Shown here in pieces: positions 1-8,074 of a stretch of 64,000 nucleotides of DNA. Origin of the DNA: Streptomyces sp. HNM0575 (lineage in GTDB: Bacteria; Actinomycetota; Actinomycetes; Streptomycetales; Streptomycetaceae); contig NZ_JAASAG010000002.1 of NCBI RefSeq assembly GCF_012726265.1, forward strand, positions 186,001 to 250,000. Direction: 5' to 3'. The translations under genes were made by a program, and so were the position numbers. The notes below the pieces were generated by a model. It saw only the letters and a program-made list of their open reading frames with translations, did not search any database and was not told the DNA's origin. The number at the start of each line of letters is the position of its first letter. The first letter of the stretch is position 1.

Positions 1-783
1 ACCTCGATCCTGCTCACGCACAAGCACCTGTCCATACCCCAGGACAGCAGGTTCGTCTTCAACTCCGGCGATCTGCGGGTGATCGACACGGACGCGCTGC
101 GCGTCGGCCCGCTGCCCGGGCACGCCGTGGTCGACGCCGCCGTCGTCGCCGAGAAGCGCCGCGACGGCCAACTCGTCGGCGTGACCTTGGAGATGAGACT
201 GGCCATCGACGAGCGGCGCGCGGCGTCGATGACGATGTCCATCCAGTGGATGCCGCCCGGAGTGTGGAACGGGTTACGGGAGCGGGGCCGTGCGGGGCTC
301 GATCTGAGCAGCCCGAGACCGCCCTCCGTCGGGAGCAGGCTCACTCCCGAGTCGGTCGGCCGCACCTCGCCGCGCAACGTGGTGCTGCGCGAGGCCGTGG
401 TCCTGGACACCGAGGTCGTGGCCCAGGTCGAGGTCGACCAGTCGCACCCCGCGCTCTTCGACCACCCGCTGGACCACATCCCGGGGGCGCTGCTCTTCGA
501 GGCCTGCCGGCAGACCGCCGTACACGCCGCGCACGAACTGCTCGGTCTCTCCCCGCGCTTGCTGACGCTCCACAGGTGCGCCGCCGAGTTCACCCGCTTC
601 GGGGAGTTCGAACTGGCCACCACCTGCCGGGCCGAGCTGGTGGAGGACCCCGAACGCTCCGCGCTCGTCTTCGAGTTGCAGATGCTCCAGGACGAAGCCG
701 TCATCTCGACCGCGCAGATCGCCCTGAAGTGCACCAGCCCCGCCGGGCAGCGCGTCGTCCACGCAGCCGCCGCGGCGCCGTAG
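1..783 (+). CDS. AfsA/ScbA-type butyrolactone-butenolide synthase, 5' truncated
   Basis: The frame is open from the first base, so the gene starts left of the window and about 260 C-terminal codons are present. AfsA-family enzymes condense a beta-ketoacyl-ACP with dihydroxyacetone phosphate, the first step of Streptomyces autoregulator synthesis. Two hot-dog halves are usual. The second is intact and carries the family signature FDHPLDHIPGALLFEACRQ at about codons 154-172. The only TTA leucine codon is at 274-276, so translation should need the bldA tRNA. A HAD phosphatase and a P450 follow on the same strand. A GTG at 79 is open but would remove part of the first hot-dog domain, so it is not taken as the start. 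Family call is firm; the exact signal made is unknown. Confidence 0.88.
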   Translation, partial: TSILLTHKHLSIPQDSRFVFNSGDLRVIDTDALRVGPLPGHAVVDAAVVAEKRRDGQLVGVTLEMRLAIDERRAASMTMSIQWMPPGVWNGLRERGRAGLDLSSPRPPSVGSRLTPESVGRTSPRNVVLREAVVLDTEVVAQVEVDQSHPALFDHPLDHIPGALLFEACRQTAVHAAHELLGLSPRLLTLHRCAAEFTRFGEFELATTCRAELVEDPERSALVFELQMLQDEAVISTAQIALKCTSPAGQRVVHAAAAAP

Positions 784-901
784 GACGACGGCAGAGCGCT
801 GAGAAGGCCTGAGCGCCCGCCGCATCTCTCTCCCGGTGCCACATCTCTCCTGGTGCCGCCTCGCTTTCCCGGTGCCGCCCTCCTCAGAGAAGGGAACCCC
901 C

Positions 902-1558
902 ATGTCCCCACCCATGCTCTGGTTCGACTTCGGCGGGGTCCTGTCCCCACCGCTGGACGACCTCTACGACGCGTACCAGGCCAAGACCGGCATCGCCCCC
1001 GAGCAACTCAAGGGGGCGATCAAGGAGGTCGCCGCGGCGATGGACTTACCGCCGCTCGCGCCCGTCGAACTCGCCCTGCTGAGCGAGGCCGAGTGGGGAG
1101 GCCGGCTCAGACGCGTCCTGTCCGACCGCCACCCCGGCCTCGATCTCTCCCGTGCACGGCTGGAGAGCTTCGGGGAGCAGTGGTTCGACGGTGTCGAGGC
1201 CAACCCCGTCATGGTGTGCGCACTGCGGTACGCGCGTGACAACGGATTCCGCGTGGGCGTCCTGTCGAACAACGTCGTGGAGTGGGAGGAGCACTGGCGC
1301 CGGATCATCGCTCCCGCCGGTGACCTCGACTGCCTCGTCGACTCCTGCAAGGCCGGCCACCGCAAGCCGGAGGCGGCCGTCTTCGACCTGGCGGCACGGA
1401 CGGCCGGCGCGGACCCCGGGGACTGCGTGCTCATCGACGATCTCGCCGAGAACTGCGACGCGGCACGTGCCCGCGGCTGGCGCGCGGTGCACTTCCGCCA
1501 GAACCGGCAGGCGCTGGCAGACCTCCAGCAACTCACCGGTCTCCCGAGCCTGTTGTGA
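902..1558 (+). CDS. HAD-superfamily phosphatase of the autoregulator cassette
   Basis: 218-residue HAD subfamily IA hydrolase. Motif I is WFDFGGVL (nucleophile Asp, with Gly at the usual second-Asp position, as in YihX-like proteins), motif II is VGVLSNN, motif III the Lys of GHRKP, and motif IV is VLIDDLAENC. An ATG at 902 with GAAGGG 6 nt upstream is preferred to the in-frame GTG at 836. It lies 118 nt after the AfsA homologue and 51 nt before the P450. In Streptomyces butenolide pathways a phosphatase removes the phosphate left by the AfsA reaction, so that role is inferred from context. One TTA codon at 1046-1048 suggests bldA dependence. A general sugar-phosphate phosphatase is the alternative. 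Confidence 0.8.
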   Translation: MSPPMLWFDFGGVLSPPLDDLYDAYQAKTGIAPEQLKGAIKEVAAAMDLPPLAPVELALLSEAEWGGRLRRVLSDRHPGLDLSRARLESFGEQWFDGVEANPVMVCALRYARDNGFRVGVLSNNVVEWEEHWRRIIAPAGDLDCLVDSCKAGHRKPEAAVFDLAARTAGADPGDCVLIDDLAENCDAARARGWRAVHFRQNRQALADLQQLTGLPSLL

Positions 1559-1567
1559 CCGTCCCTC

Positions 1568-1602
1568 GCCCGTTGTCAGGAAGCCCGCCCGTTGTCAGGA
1601 AG
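1568..1602 (+). repeat. 19-bp-period direct repeat duplicating the P450 ribosome-binding region
   Basis: The 16-mer GCCCGTTGTCAGGAAG occurs at 1568-1583 and again at 1587-1602, just after the HAD stop. Each copy contains an AGGAAG Shine-Dalgarno-like core. Only the second copy is correctly spaced from the P450 ATG at 1610. Confidence 0.8.
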
Positions 1603-1609
1603 GCAGCCC

Positions 1610-2809
1610 ATGACCACCGCCACCCCCGCCGTGACGACCACGGACATCCCGCACCTCGATCCCCCGCCCGCCTACCGCGCCCACAGCACCCGTTCTCCCG
1701 GCGGCCTGCCGCAGGTCGTCCTGCCCAGCGGGCACACCGCCGTGCACCTGACCCGCTACGCCGACGTCCACAAGGTGCTCACCGACGCGACGTTCGCCCG
1801 CGCCGAGACCAATGTCGAGACCGGCCCGAGCTTCCTTCCGACGGTCATGCCGCCGGAGCTGCTGCTCAACCTCGACGTCCCCGACCACGCGAGGATGCGG
1901 GGCTTCGTCGCCGCCGACTACAGCGCGGCGGGAGTGGAGTCGCTCCGCCCCACCGTGGAGGCGGTGATCGCCGAACGCTTCACGGAGCTGCGCGCCGCCG
2001 CGGCCCCCGACCTCTTCCGTACGGTGCTCGATCCGCTGCCCGTCACCGTCAACTGCCGCTTACTGGGCATCCCGGCCTCGGACATCGCCTCCTTCCGCCC
2101 GTACGCCCGCACGGTGCAGATGGCCTCCGCCGAGGACATATCCCACCTCCTCGACCACTTCTGGAAGGTCTACGGCTATGTGACGGACCTGGTGACGGGA
2201 GCCCGGCCCGTGCAGCCCGGCGGACTCGTCGACCGCTTCGTCACCGGACGGGACAGTGCGGAACCACCGCTCAGCGACGAGGAGTTGACCGGTCTCCTGC
2301 TCGGCTCGCTGCTCGGCGCCGACCAGAACATCCTGTCCGTGCTGACCAAGGCGGTGTACGCGCTGCTGTGCGCGCCGCCGCTGTGGCGGCGCCTCGTCGA
2401 CGATCCGGACCTCGCGTCGCGCATGACGGAGGAACTGATCCGTCTGATGCCGCTGGGCACCATCTCCGCCTTCCCCCGTGTCGCTACCCGCGATGTCGCG
2501 GTGGGCGACGGCGTGATCGGCACCGGAGAGGTCGTCTACGCCGACGCGTTCGCCGCCAACCGGGACCCGCGGGCGTTCCCCGACCCCCTGACCATCGATC
2601 CGGACCGGGCCGGCAAGCGCCACCTCCAGTTCGGATACGGCATGCACCACTGCATGGGGGCCGCGCTGGCCCGGATGCAGATCCCGCTCGTACTCGCCCG
2701 GCTCGCCCAGGAGTTCCCCGGCCTGGCCCTGGACGCGGAACCCCGCTCCCTGCCGTGGGACCACGGCGTACTGCTGCGCCGCCCCACGGCGCTGCCCGTC
2801 CGCTGGTGA
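1610..2809 (+). CDS. cytochrome P450 monooxygenase
   Basis: 399-residue bacterial class I P450. The haem-binding loop is FGYGMHHCMGAALA with the thiolate Cys, and the K-helix ExxR is in EELIRLMP. The I-helix segment reads LLGADQNILSV, so the usual (A/G)Gx(D/E)T acid-alcohol pair is replaced by Gln-Asn, which is atypical. The ATG has AGGAAGG upstream; an in-frame TTG at 1592 is less likely. One TTA codon lies at 2060-2062. It is the third same-strand gene after AfsA and HAD. The trio parallels srrX/srrP/srrO of Streptomyces rochei butenolide synthesis, where the P450 oxidises the side chain. That substrate role is inferred by analogy. The stop is 4 nt from the convergent monooxygenase stop. 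Confidence 0.88.
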   Translation: MTTATPAVTTTDIPHLDPPPAYRAHSTRSPGGLPQVVLPSGHTAVHLTRYADVHKVLTDATFARAETNVETGPSFLPTVMPPELLLNLDVPDHARMRGFVAADYSAAGVESLRPTVEAVIAERFTELRAAAAPDLFRTVLDPLPVTVNCRLLGIPASDIASFRPYARTVQMASAEDISHLLDHFWKVYGYVTDLVTGARPVQPGGLVDRFVTGRDSAEPPLSDEELTGLLLGSLLGADQNILSVLTKAVYALLCAPPLWRRLVDDPDLASRMTEELIRLMPLGTISAFPRVATRDVAVGDGVIGTGEVVYADAFAANRDPRAFPDPLTIDPDRAGKRHLQFGYGMHHCMGAALARMQIPLVLARLAQEFPGLALDAEPRSLPWDHGVLLRRPTALPVRW

Positions 2810-2813
2810 CGGC

Positions 2814-4607
2814 CTACGGGCGCTGCGGGTTCTGCGTGGGGCGCTGCGTGGGGCTCTGCGTGGGGCTCTGCGCGCCCTGAGCACCAGCACTCCGCACGGC
2901 CTGGACGGCCCGGCCGCCCTGTGTGCCGTGGACGCCCTGGACGTCCCGCTCGCTCCGTCCCCCGGCGGCCGCCCGTGCCGCCGGGGGCTCGCCGAACAGA
3001 TGCGTAAGCGCCGCACGCAGACCCCCCGGCTCGGGCACCGGCCCCGTCGGCGTCCACGCCAGATAGCCGTCCGGGCGCAGCAGGACGGCGTCCCAGGGCA
3101 TCCTCACCGACGAGGTCGCATGGACGACGTCGACGGCCGCGGCCCACGGCGCCGCCTCGCCGGCCAGGCCGCCGGTGCCGGAGCCGTTCGCCCCGAAGAT
3201 CAGCAGGACCGGCCGGGCCGCGTGCAGCTCCTCGGCCACGGACGTGGCCCGACCGCCCACGGTCAGCGGCACGTTGGGCAGGAAGCGGCCCTGCCCGGAA
3301 GGCTCGCCGGGCATGCCGTACGACGTCTCCTGCGCGCTGATCATGTCGCCGAGGTGGGAGCGGACCTCTTCGAGTCCGAGGAGCTCGGAGAAGAGCGCGC
3401 GCAGCGGTGCGGTCTCCGCGCCGGGCCTCATCAGGGCGAGCTGGGCACGGGTGTTCTCGACGACGCGGGCCCCGGCCGGGTGCCGTTCCTCGTGGTACGT
3501 GTCGAGCAGGCGGTCCCCGGCAAAGCCGCGCAGGGTCAGCGCGAGCTTCCAGCCCAGGTTCAGCGCGTCCTGAAGCCCCAGGTTGAGCCCCTGGCCTCCC
3601 ACCGGGAAGTGGACGTGCGCCGCGTCGCCGGCCAGGAAGACGCGCCCGCTGCGGTAAGTGCGCACGAGGCGCGAGTAGTCGCTGAAGCGGCTCGCGAAGA
3701 CCAGGTCGGTCATGGGAATGGCCCGGCCCGCGATGCGGCCGGCGGTCGCCTGCAACTCCTCCAGGCCGAGCGGAGCGCCGCGGTCCTCGTGCGGCCCGGT
3801 GAAATCGAAGGTGATCACGCGGCTGTGCCCGTACGGATCGACGTTGATCACCGTCCAGCCCCGGTCGGTGAGCCGCCACCCGGGAGGCGTGCCGCCGGGG
3901 TCGCCGAGGCGCACACTGCCCAGCAGGGCGGCCAGCGTCGGCGGAGTCTCGTCGCTGGGGATGCCGGTGAGCGTCCGTACGACGCCGCGTGCGCCGTCGG
4001 CACCGACGGCATGGAGGGCGCTCACGCGCACCGGCTGCCCGTGCAGGTCCCGGGCCGTCAAGAGCACCCGCCGGTCGTCCTGTTCGAGCGCGGTCACCTC
4101 GTGGCCGCGGAGGACCTCCGCCCCGAGTTCGCGTGCCCGCCGCTCGAAGGCGCGCTCCAGATCGGCCTGGGACCGTCCGACGACGGGCGGGCCCTCGCTC
4201 GCCGGTGCGCTGATGACCAGGCCCGGCAGCCCGGCGAAGTGGAAGGGCGCGGTGGCCCGTGCGTACGGGCGGCCGTCGCGCGGAGCCGGCAGATAACCGC
4301 GCCGGAGGAGGGACTGCACCGTACGCGCGTGCAGCGTCCCGGCCTTGGGCTGATCGACGGTGGCGGGGTTGCGCTCCAGCACGACGGTGCGGACACCGTG
4401 CAGCCCCAACTCCGCGGCGAGCAGCATCCCGACGGGACCGCCGCCGACGATGGCGACCTCGAAGTGCCGCGGCTCCCCGGGTGCCGTGGTACCCGGGACC
4501 GTTGTGCGCGGAGTGCCCGGTGCGTCTGAGGCGCCCGGGGCGTCCGATCCGGCAGCCCCGGATCCGGGACCGCCGAATCCGGAACTGCCCGCCCCCGACG
4601 CGGACAT
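2814..4607 (-). CDS. FAD-dependent aromatic-type monooxygenase
   Basis: 597-residue flavoprotein of the PgaE/Rox/PheA hydroxylase group. An N-terminal Gly/Pro/Ser-rich stretch (about 40 residues) is followed by the Rossmann motif VAIVGGGPVGMLLAAELG, a DG motif (VGADGARGVVRT) and the FAD-ribityl motif VFLAGDAAHVHFPVGGQGLN. Such enzymes hydroxylate polyketide-like aromatics or inactivate drugs such as rifampicin. The gene begins 14 nt after the MFS pump stop, so the two are probably one operon: modify and export. The last ~15 residues are a PTQ-type repeat encoded by DNA repeats next to the stop, so the C-terminal tail looks like recent slippage. Substrate cannot be told from sequence. Confidence 0.88.
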   Translation of the reverse strand: MSASGAGSSGFGGPGSGAAGSDAPGASDAPGTPRTTVPGTTAPGEPRHFEVAIVGGGPVGMLLAAELGLHGVRTVVLERNPATVDQPKAGTLHARTVQSLLRRGYLPAPRDGRPYARATAPFHFAGLPGLVISAPASEGPPVVGRSQADLERAFERRARELGAEVLRGHEVTALEQDDRRVLLTARDLHGQPVRVSALHAVGADGARGVVRTLTGIPSDETPPTLAALLGSVRLGDPGGTPPGWRLTDRGWTVINVDPYGHSRVITFDFTGPHEDRGAPLGLEELQATAGRIAGRAIPMTDLVFASRFSDYSRLVRTYRSGRVFLAGDAAHVHFPVGGQGLNLGLQDALNLGWKLALTLRGFAGDRLLDTYHEERHPAGARVVENTRAQLALMRPGAETAPLRALFSELLGLEEVRSHLGDMISAQETSYGMPGEPSGQGRFLPNVPLTVGGRATSVAEELHAARPVLLIFGANGSGTGGLAGEAAPWAAAVDVVHATSSVRMPWDAVLLRPDGYLAWTPTGPVPEPGGLRAALTHLFGEPPAARAAAGGRSERDVQGVHGTQGGRAVQAVRSAGAQGAQSPTQSPTQRPTQNPQRP

Positions 4608-4621
4608 GGCGCGCCCCGCGC

Positions 4622-6232
4622 TCAACGGGCGCCGTGCGGCCGGTCGTTGCGGCCCGTGCGCAGCAGCACCGTGATGACGGCGAGGAGGACCAGGCAGACG
4701 ACGGCCAGGATCCACAGCACGGTGTGGAACGCGGAGTCGTAGGCACCGGCGAGGAAGTCGGTGAACCGGCCGCGCTCGCCTGCCGCGACGGCCTGCGCCG
4801 GTCCCGACACATCGCCTCCGGCGACCTGGTTGGCCACGCGCGACGGGTCGCCGGCGTCCGCGTAGGCGCCGATGCCCTCCCGTACGCGGGCGGACAGCAC
4901 GGTGGCCAGGAGGGACCCGTAGACGGCCACGGCGACCGCTTCGCTGCCCAGCCGCAGCGTGTTGAGGAAGCCCGCCGCCATGCCGGCCTTCCCGGGCTCC
5001 ACGATCTCCAGCGCCTGTCCGTCGACCAGCCCGGCGGACAGCCCCATCCCCGCGCCCGTCACGAGCATCGGCACGGCCACGAGGACGACGGCCACGTCCG
5101 CGCTGAACAGGTTCAGCGCGATGTCGCCGACGACCAGGCACACCAGGCTGAGCCGGATCACCGTCAACGCCCGTACGCCGCGGGAGACCAGCCTGGCCGC
5201 GAGCATCGGGCAGAGCAGAACCGGGAGGGTGAGCAGCACCATCACCAGTCCGGCCTTGCCGCTGCTGTAACCGGTGACCGTCGTCAGATAGCTCGGAAGG
5301 TACGTGAGCATCGTGACGAATCCGAAGGACGCGGCGACCGGCACGAGGCACAGCGCGAGAAAGCGGCGGTCGGCCATGAGGCCCAGGTCGAGCATCGGGG
5401 ACGAGTGGCGCTTCTCCACCACGGCGAAGGCCGCGAGGACCACCGCCGCGCCCGCGAAGAGGCCCAGCACCCCGGGACCGGCCCAGCCCCACTGCGAGCC
5501 CTGGACGATTCCGGTGGTCAGCAAGGCCATGGCCGCCACGAACAGGGCGCTGCCGGCGACGTCGATCCGGGCGCCCTCACGGCGCGCGGCGGGGGTGTTG
5601 CGTGCCATGGCGGGCACGGCGAGGAGCACGACGGCCAGGGCGGCGGCGTGCAGGCCGAAGACCGAGCGCCAGCCCAGGCCTTCCACGAGCAGGCCGGAGA
5701 GCGACGGCCCGACGGCGACCCCGGCACCGGCGACGGTGCCGAAAAGGGCGAACGCCCTGGCACGTGCCGCCCCGTCGAACACGGTCGAGAGGATCGCGCT
5801 GCCGCACGAGAAGATCGCCGCGCCTCCGAGTCCCGCGAGCGCGCGCGTCACATCGAGCAGGACCACGTTCGCGGACAGTGCCCCCGCGAGCGAGGCGAGA
5901 GCGTAGACGCCCGCACCGAGCGCGAACGCCCGCACCCGGCCGACGATGTCGGCGACCGAGCCCCAGACGAGCGTGAAGCAGGCGAACGCGACGTTGAAGG
6001 CGTTGACCACCCACTGAAGAGAGATCAGGGAGGCGTGGGTGTCCGCTCCGATGCCGGGCAGCGCCACCGCAGTCCCGGAGATCGAGGTCGGCACGACGAA
6101 CACCGCGAGCAGGACGGCGAAGAGCGTGAGCCCCCGCCGGGACGAGCCTCCGCTGCCCTGCCCGGGCGCCCGCCCGGACTCCGCTTCGGTGGCGGTCCGC
6201 TCCTCGGCCGGAGGGTCGGTCTGTGTGGACAT
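4622..6232 (-). CDS. MFS drug exporter, DHA2 (14-TM, EmrB/QacA) family
   Basis: 536 residues with about 14 hydrophobic segments. The first begins near residue 30 after a polar N-terminus, and a motif-A-like GSVADIVGRVRAFALG lies between TM2 and TM3. Motif C region GTVAGAGVAVGPSLSGLL is typical of drug/H+ antiporters. The ATG has GGGAG about 6 nt upstream. The gene is first in a two-gene operon with the FAD monooxygenase and is divergent from a small HTH regulator. The layout is that of an inducible resistance or self-resistance module. The cargo is unknown; export of the neighbouring autoregulator or of a toxic aromatic are both possible. Confidence 0.9.
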   Translation of the reverse strand: MSTQTDPPAEERTATEAESGRAPGQGSGGSSRRGLTLFAVLLAVFVVPTSISGTAVALPGIGADTHASLISLQWVVNAFNVAFACFTLVWGSVADIVGRVRAFALGAGVYALASLAGALSANVVLLDVTRALAGLGGAAIFSCGSAILSTVFDGAARARAFALFGTVAGAGVAVGPSLSGLLVEGLGWRSVFGLHAAALAVVLLAVPAMARNTPAARREGARIDVAGSALFVAAMALLTTGIVQGSQWGWAGPGVLGLFAGAAVVLAAFAVVEKRHSSPMLDLGLMADRRFLALCLVPVAASFGFVTMLTYLPSYLTTVTGYSSGKAGLVMVLLTLPVLLCPMLAARLVSRGVRALTVIRLSLVCLVVGDIALNLFSADVAVVLVAVPMLVTGAGMGLSAGLVDGQALEIVEPGKAGMAAGFLNTLRLGSEAVAVAVYGSLLATVLSARVREGIGAYADAGDPSRVANQVAGGDVSGPAQAVAAGERGRFTDFLAGAYDSAFHTVLWILAVVCLVLLAVITVLLRTGRNDRPHGAR

Positions 6233-6287
6233 CTCAGCTCCCAGGGCGGCCCGGGGCAGGACCACCCGGGGCCGGTCATCGGATTCG

Positions 6288-6349
6288 GCAGGTTCGTGAA
6301 GCAGGTTCGCGAAGCCGCCGCCGCAATAGGTTCGCAATATGTCGAACCT
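6288..6349. promoter_or_regulatory. repeated operator array between the MFS pump and its regulator
   Basis: GCAGGTTCGTGAA (6288-6300) and GCAGGTTCGCGAA (6301-6313) are tandem copies. A third AGGTTCG at 6328-6334 is paired with the exact inverse CGAACCT at 6343-6349, giving a 22-bp inverted repeat with 7-bp arms. A further TAGGT...ACCTA inverted pair lies at about 6375-6398. The array fills the divergent promoter region, so the small HTH protein is the likely ligand-responsive repressor binding here. The binding itself is inference. Confidence 0.65.
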
Positions 6350-6435
6350 GCCGGGGCAAACATCCCACAGCCCTTAGGTATCATGCAAGTAGAACCTACC
6401 GGTTTCCCCGCCCGCCTACGAAGGAGCCGCCGACG

Positions 6436-6780
6436 ATGCCCGATTCAGAAGGCCACCCCGCGGTGGAGGAGATGGACCTGCGGACGGTTCTCGACGCCCT
6501 CTCCGACCACATGCGCTACGAGGTGATCTCGCGCCTGGCATGGGAGCCCGAGGGCACCGAACGGCACTGCACGTCCTTCGGGCTTCCGGTCTCCAAGTCC
6601 ACCCGGAGCCACCACTTCCGCATCCTTCGGGAGGCCGGGCTCATCCGGCAGGTCGACCGGGGCAACAGCCGGATGGCACAGCTGCGGAGCAAGGACCTCG
6701 AAGACCGCTTCCCCGGCCTCATCGAGCTCATCAAGAAGAACCCGGCGGCTCCGGCGGAGGTCCGGCGGGCGACCGGCTGA
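6436..6780 (+). CDS. ArsR-like winged-helix transcriptional regulator
   Basis: 114-residue protein dominated by one winged HTH. An N-terminal helix (LRTVLDALSDHMRYEVISRL) is followed by the recognition region KSTRSHHFRILREAGLIRQ and a basic wing around DRGNSRMAQLR. No Cys pair typical of metal sensors is present at the usual positions, so it probably senses an organic ligand. The ATG has AAGGAG about 9 nt upstream. It is divergent from the MFS-monooxygenase operon with a 203-nt shared promoter region containing repeated AGGTTCG boxes. By analogy it represses the pump operon and itself. Confidence 0.8.
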   Translation: MPDSEGHPAVEEMDLRTVLDALSDHMRYEVISRLAWEPEGTERHCTSFGLPVSKSTRSHHFRILREAGLIRQVDRGNSRMAQLRSKDLEDRFPGLIELIKKNPAAPAEVRRATG

Positions 6781-6904
6781 CGGAGGCGGTCCGCAGCCTG
6801 ACTCCCCTTCCCCCGGCCCCTTCCCCAGGCCCCGGTTGCGGTCCGGCGGCCACGCCGGGTGCGCCTCCCCGCACTCAAGGGGTCCCGGATCGCGCGGACC
6901 GGCC

Positions 6905-8065
6905 TCACATGCGCCGCAGCCGCCACAGCGAGGTGACCTCCGCGGCGCGTTCGGCGTGCAGGAGGTCCGAGGCGTCGGCGGTACGCGGGTGACGCGGGCG
7001 GATGTCCTCGCGGCCGGCCACGGTGAGACCGGCCGCCGCGATCCAGGACGTCAACTCCTCGCGCGTACGCAGCCGAAGCAGCTCCGCCAGGTCGGAGAGG
7101 ATCAGCCAGCCCTCACCGTCCGGCGTCAGCCGCTCCGCCAGTCCGGACAGGAAGCCGCGCAGCATCCGGCTGCCCGGGTCGTAGACGGCGTGCTCCAGCG
7201 GAGAGGCCGGTTTCGCGGGCAGCCAGGGCGGGTTGCAGACGACGAGGGAGGCACGTTCGCCGCCGGGCGGGAAGAGGTCGGAAGCGACGACCGTCACCTG
7301 CCCGCCGGCACCGAGGCGCCGGACGTTGTCGCGTGCGCAGGCCAGCGCCCGCTCGTCCCGGTCCGTCGCGACGACCCGTGCCACGCCGCGCCGTGCGAGC
7401 ACCGCGGCGAGCACGCCCGTACCGGTGCCGATGTCGAACGCGGGCCCGCCGGGCGGCAGTTCGGCACGGGCCACCAGGTCGACGTACTCTCCGCGCACCG
7501 GCGCGAAGACCCCGTACGCCGGGTGCACCCGGTCGCCGCCGAGCGCCGGGACCGGTACACCCCTGCGGTGCCACTCGTGAGCGCCGACGACACCGAGGAG
7601 TTCACGCAGCGGCACCAGCGAGTGCTCCGGGGCCCCGGCCGCCGGTCCGTACGCCTCGACGCACGCTTCGCTCACATCCGGCGCGCGGCGCAGCGGTACG
7701 GCGTGAGCCCCGCGCTCCGGTCCGGCGTCCAGCGGCACCAGCAGCATGCCCAGCACCCGCGCCCGCCGCGACTGCGCCTGACGATGGCGGTGGAATCTCT
7801 CGCGCGGATCCGCGCCCGCCTTCGGCTGCTTGCGGTCGACCCGCCGCCCCAGCGCGGACAGCAGCTGCCTGGCTCCGTGGTAGTCGCCGCGCCACAGCAG
7901 CGCCGTCCCCTCGCAGGCCAGTTTGTAGGCGGCGTCCGCCGGCATCCGGTCGTCCACGACGCGGATGTGCCGCGGCGGCCGCATGCCGCTCTCCGAACGC
8001 CAAAGCGCCACCCGTTCACGGCCGTCCTCGCTCCAGACGGCCGTCGGCCGCTCGCCCTCGTCCAC
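6905..8065 (-). CDS. class I SAM-dependent methyltransferase (HemK/RsmC-like)
   Basis: 386 residues. The N-terminal ~165 residues are basic and unassigned. The C-terminal half is a Rossmann methyltransferase with motif I FDIGTGTGVLAAVLARRG, the acidic residue after strand 2 in ATDRDERAL, and the NPPW catalytic signature (VVCNPPWLPAK). NPPW/NPPY enzymes methylate exocyclic amines of RNA bases or glutamine side chains in proteins. The gene begins 9 nt after the EamA transporter stop, suggesting co-transcription. Specific substrate is not evident. The gene is convergent with the ArsR-like regulator. Confidence 0.8.
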   Translation of the reverse strand: MDEGERPTAVWSEDGRERVALWRSESGMRPPRHIRVVDDRMPADAAYKLACEGTALLWRGDYHGARQLLSALGRRVDRKQPKAGADPRERFHRHRQAQSRRARVLGMLLVPLDAGPERGAHAVPLRRAPDVSEACVEAYGPAAGAPEHSLVPLRELLGVVGAHEWHRRGVPVPALGGDRVHPAYGVFAPVRGEYVDLVARAELPPGGPAFDIGTGTGVLAAVLARRGVARVVATDRDERALACARDNVRRLGAGGQVTVVASDLFPPGGERASLVVCNPPWLPAKPASPLEHAVYDPGSRMLRGFLSGLAERLTPDGEGWLILSDLAELLRLRTREELTSWIAAAGLTVAGREDIRPRHPRTADASDLLHAERAAEVTSLWRLRRM

Positions 8066-8074
8066 CGGGCCAGA

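Noticed and set aside
79..783. Complete 234-codon gene starting at GTG 79
   Set aside because: The frame is open and family-like from base 1, so the GTG is internal to a longer AfsA-type gene.
4259..6526. 755-codon open frame antisense to the MFS exporter
   Set aside because: Composition (His/Arg/Gln/Gly-rich) and lack of motifs show it is a shadow of the pump gene.
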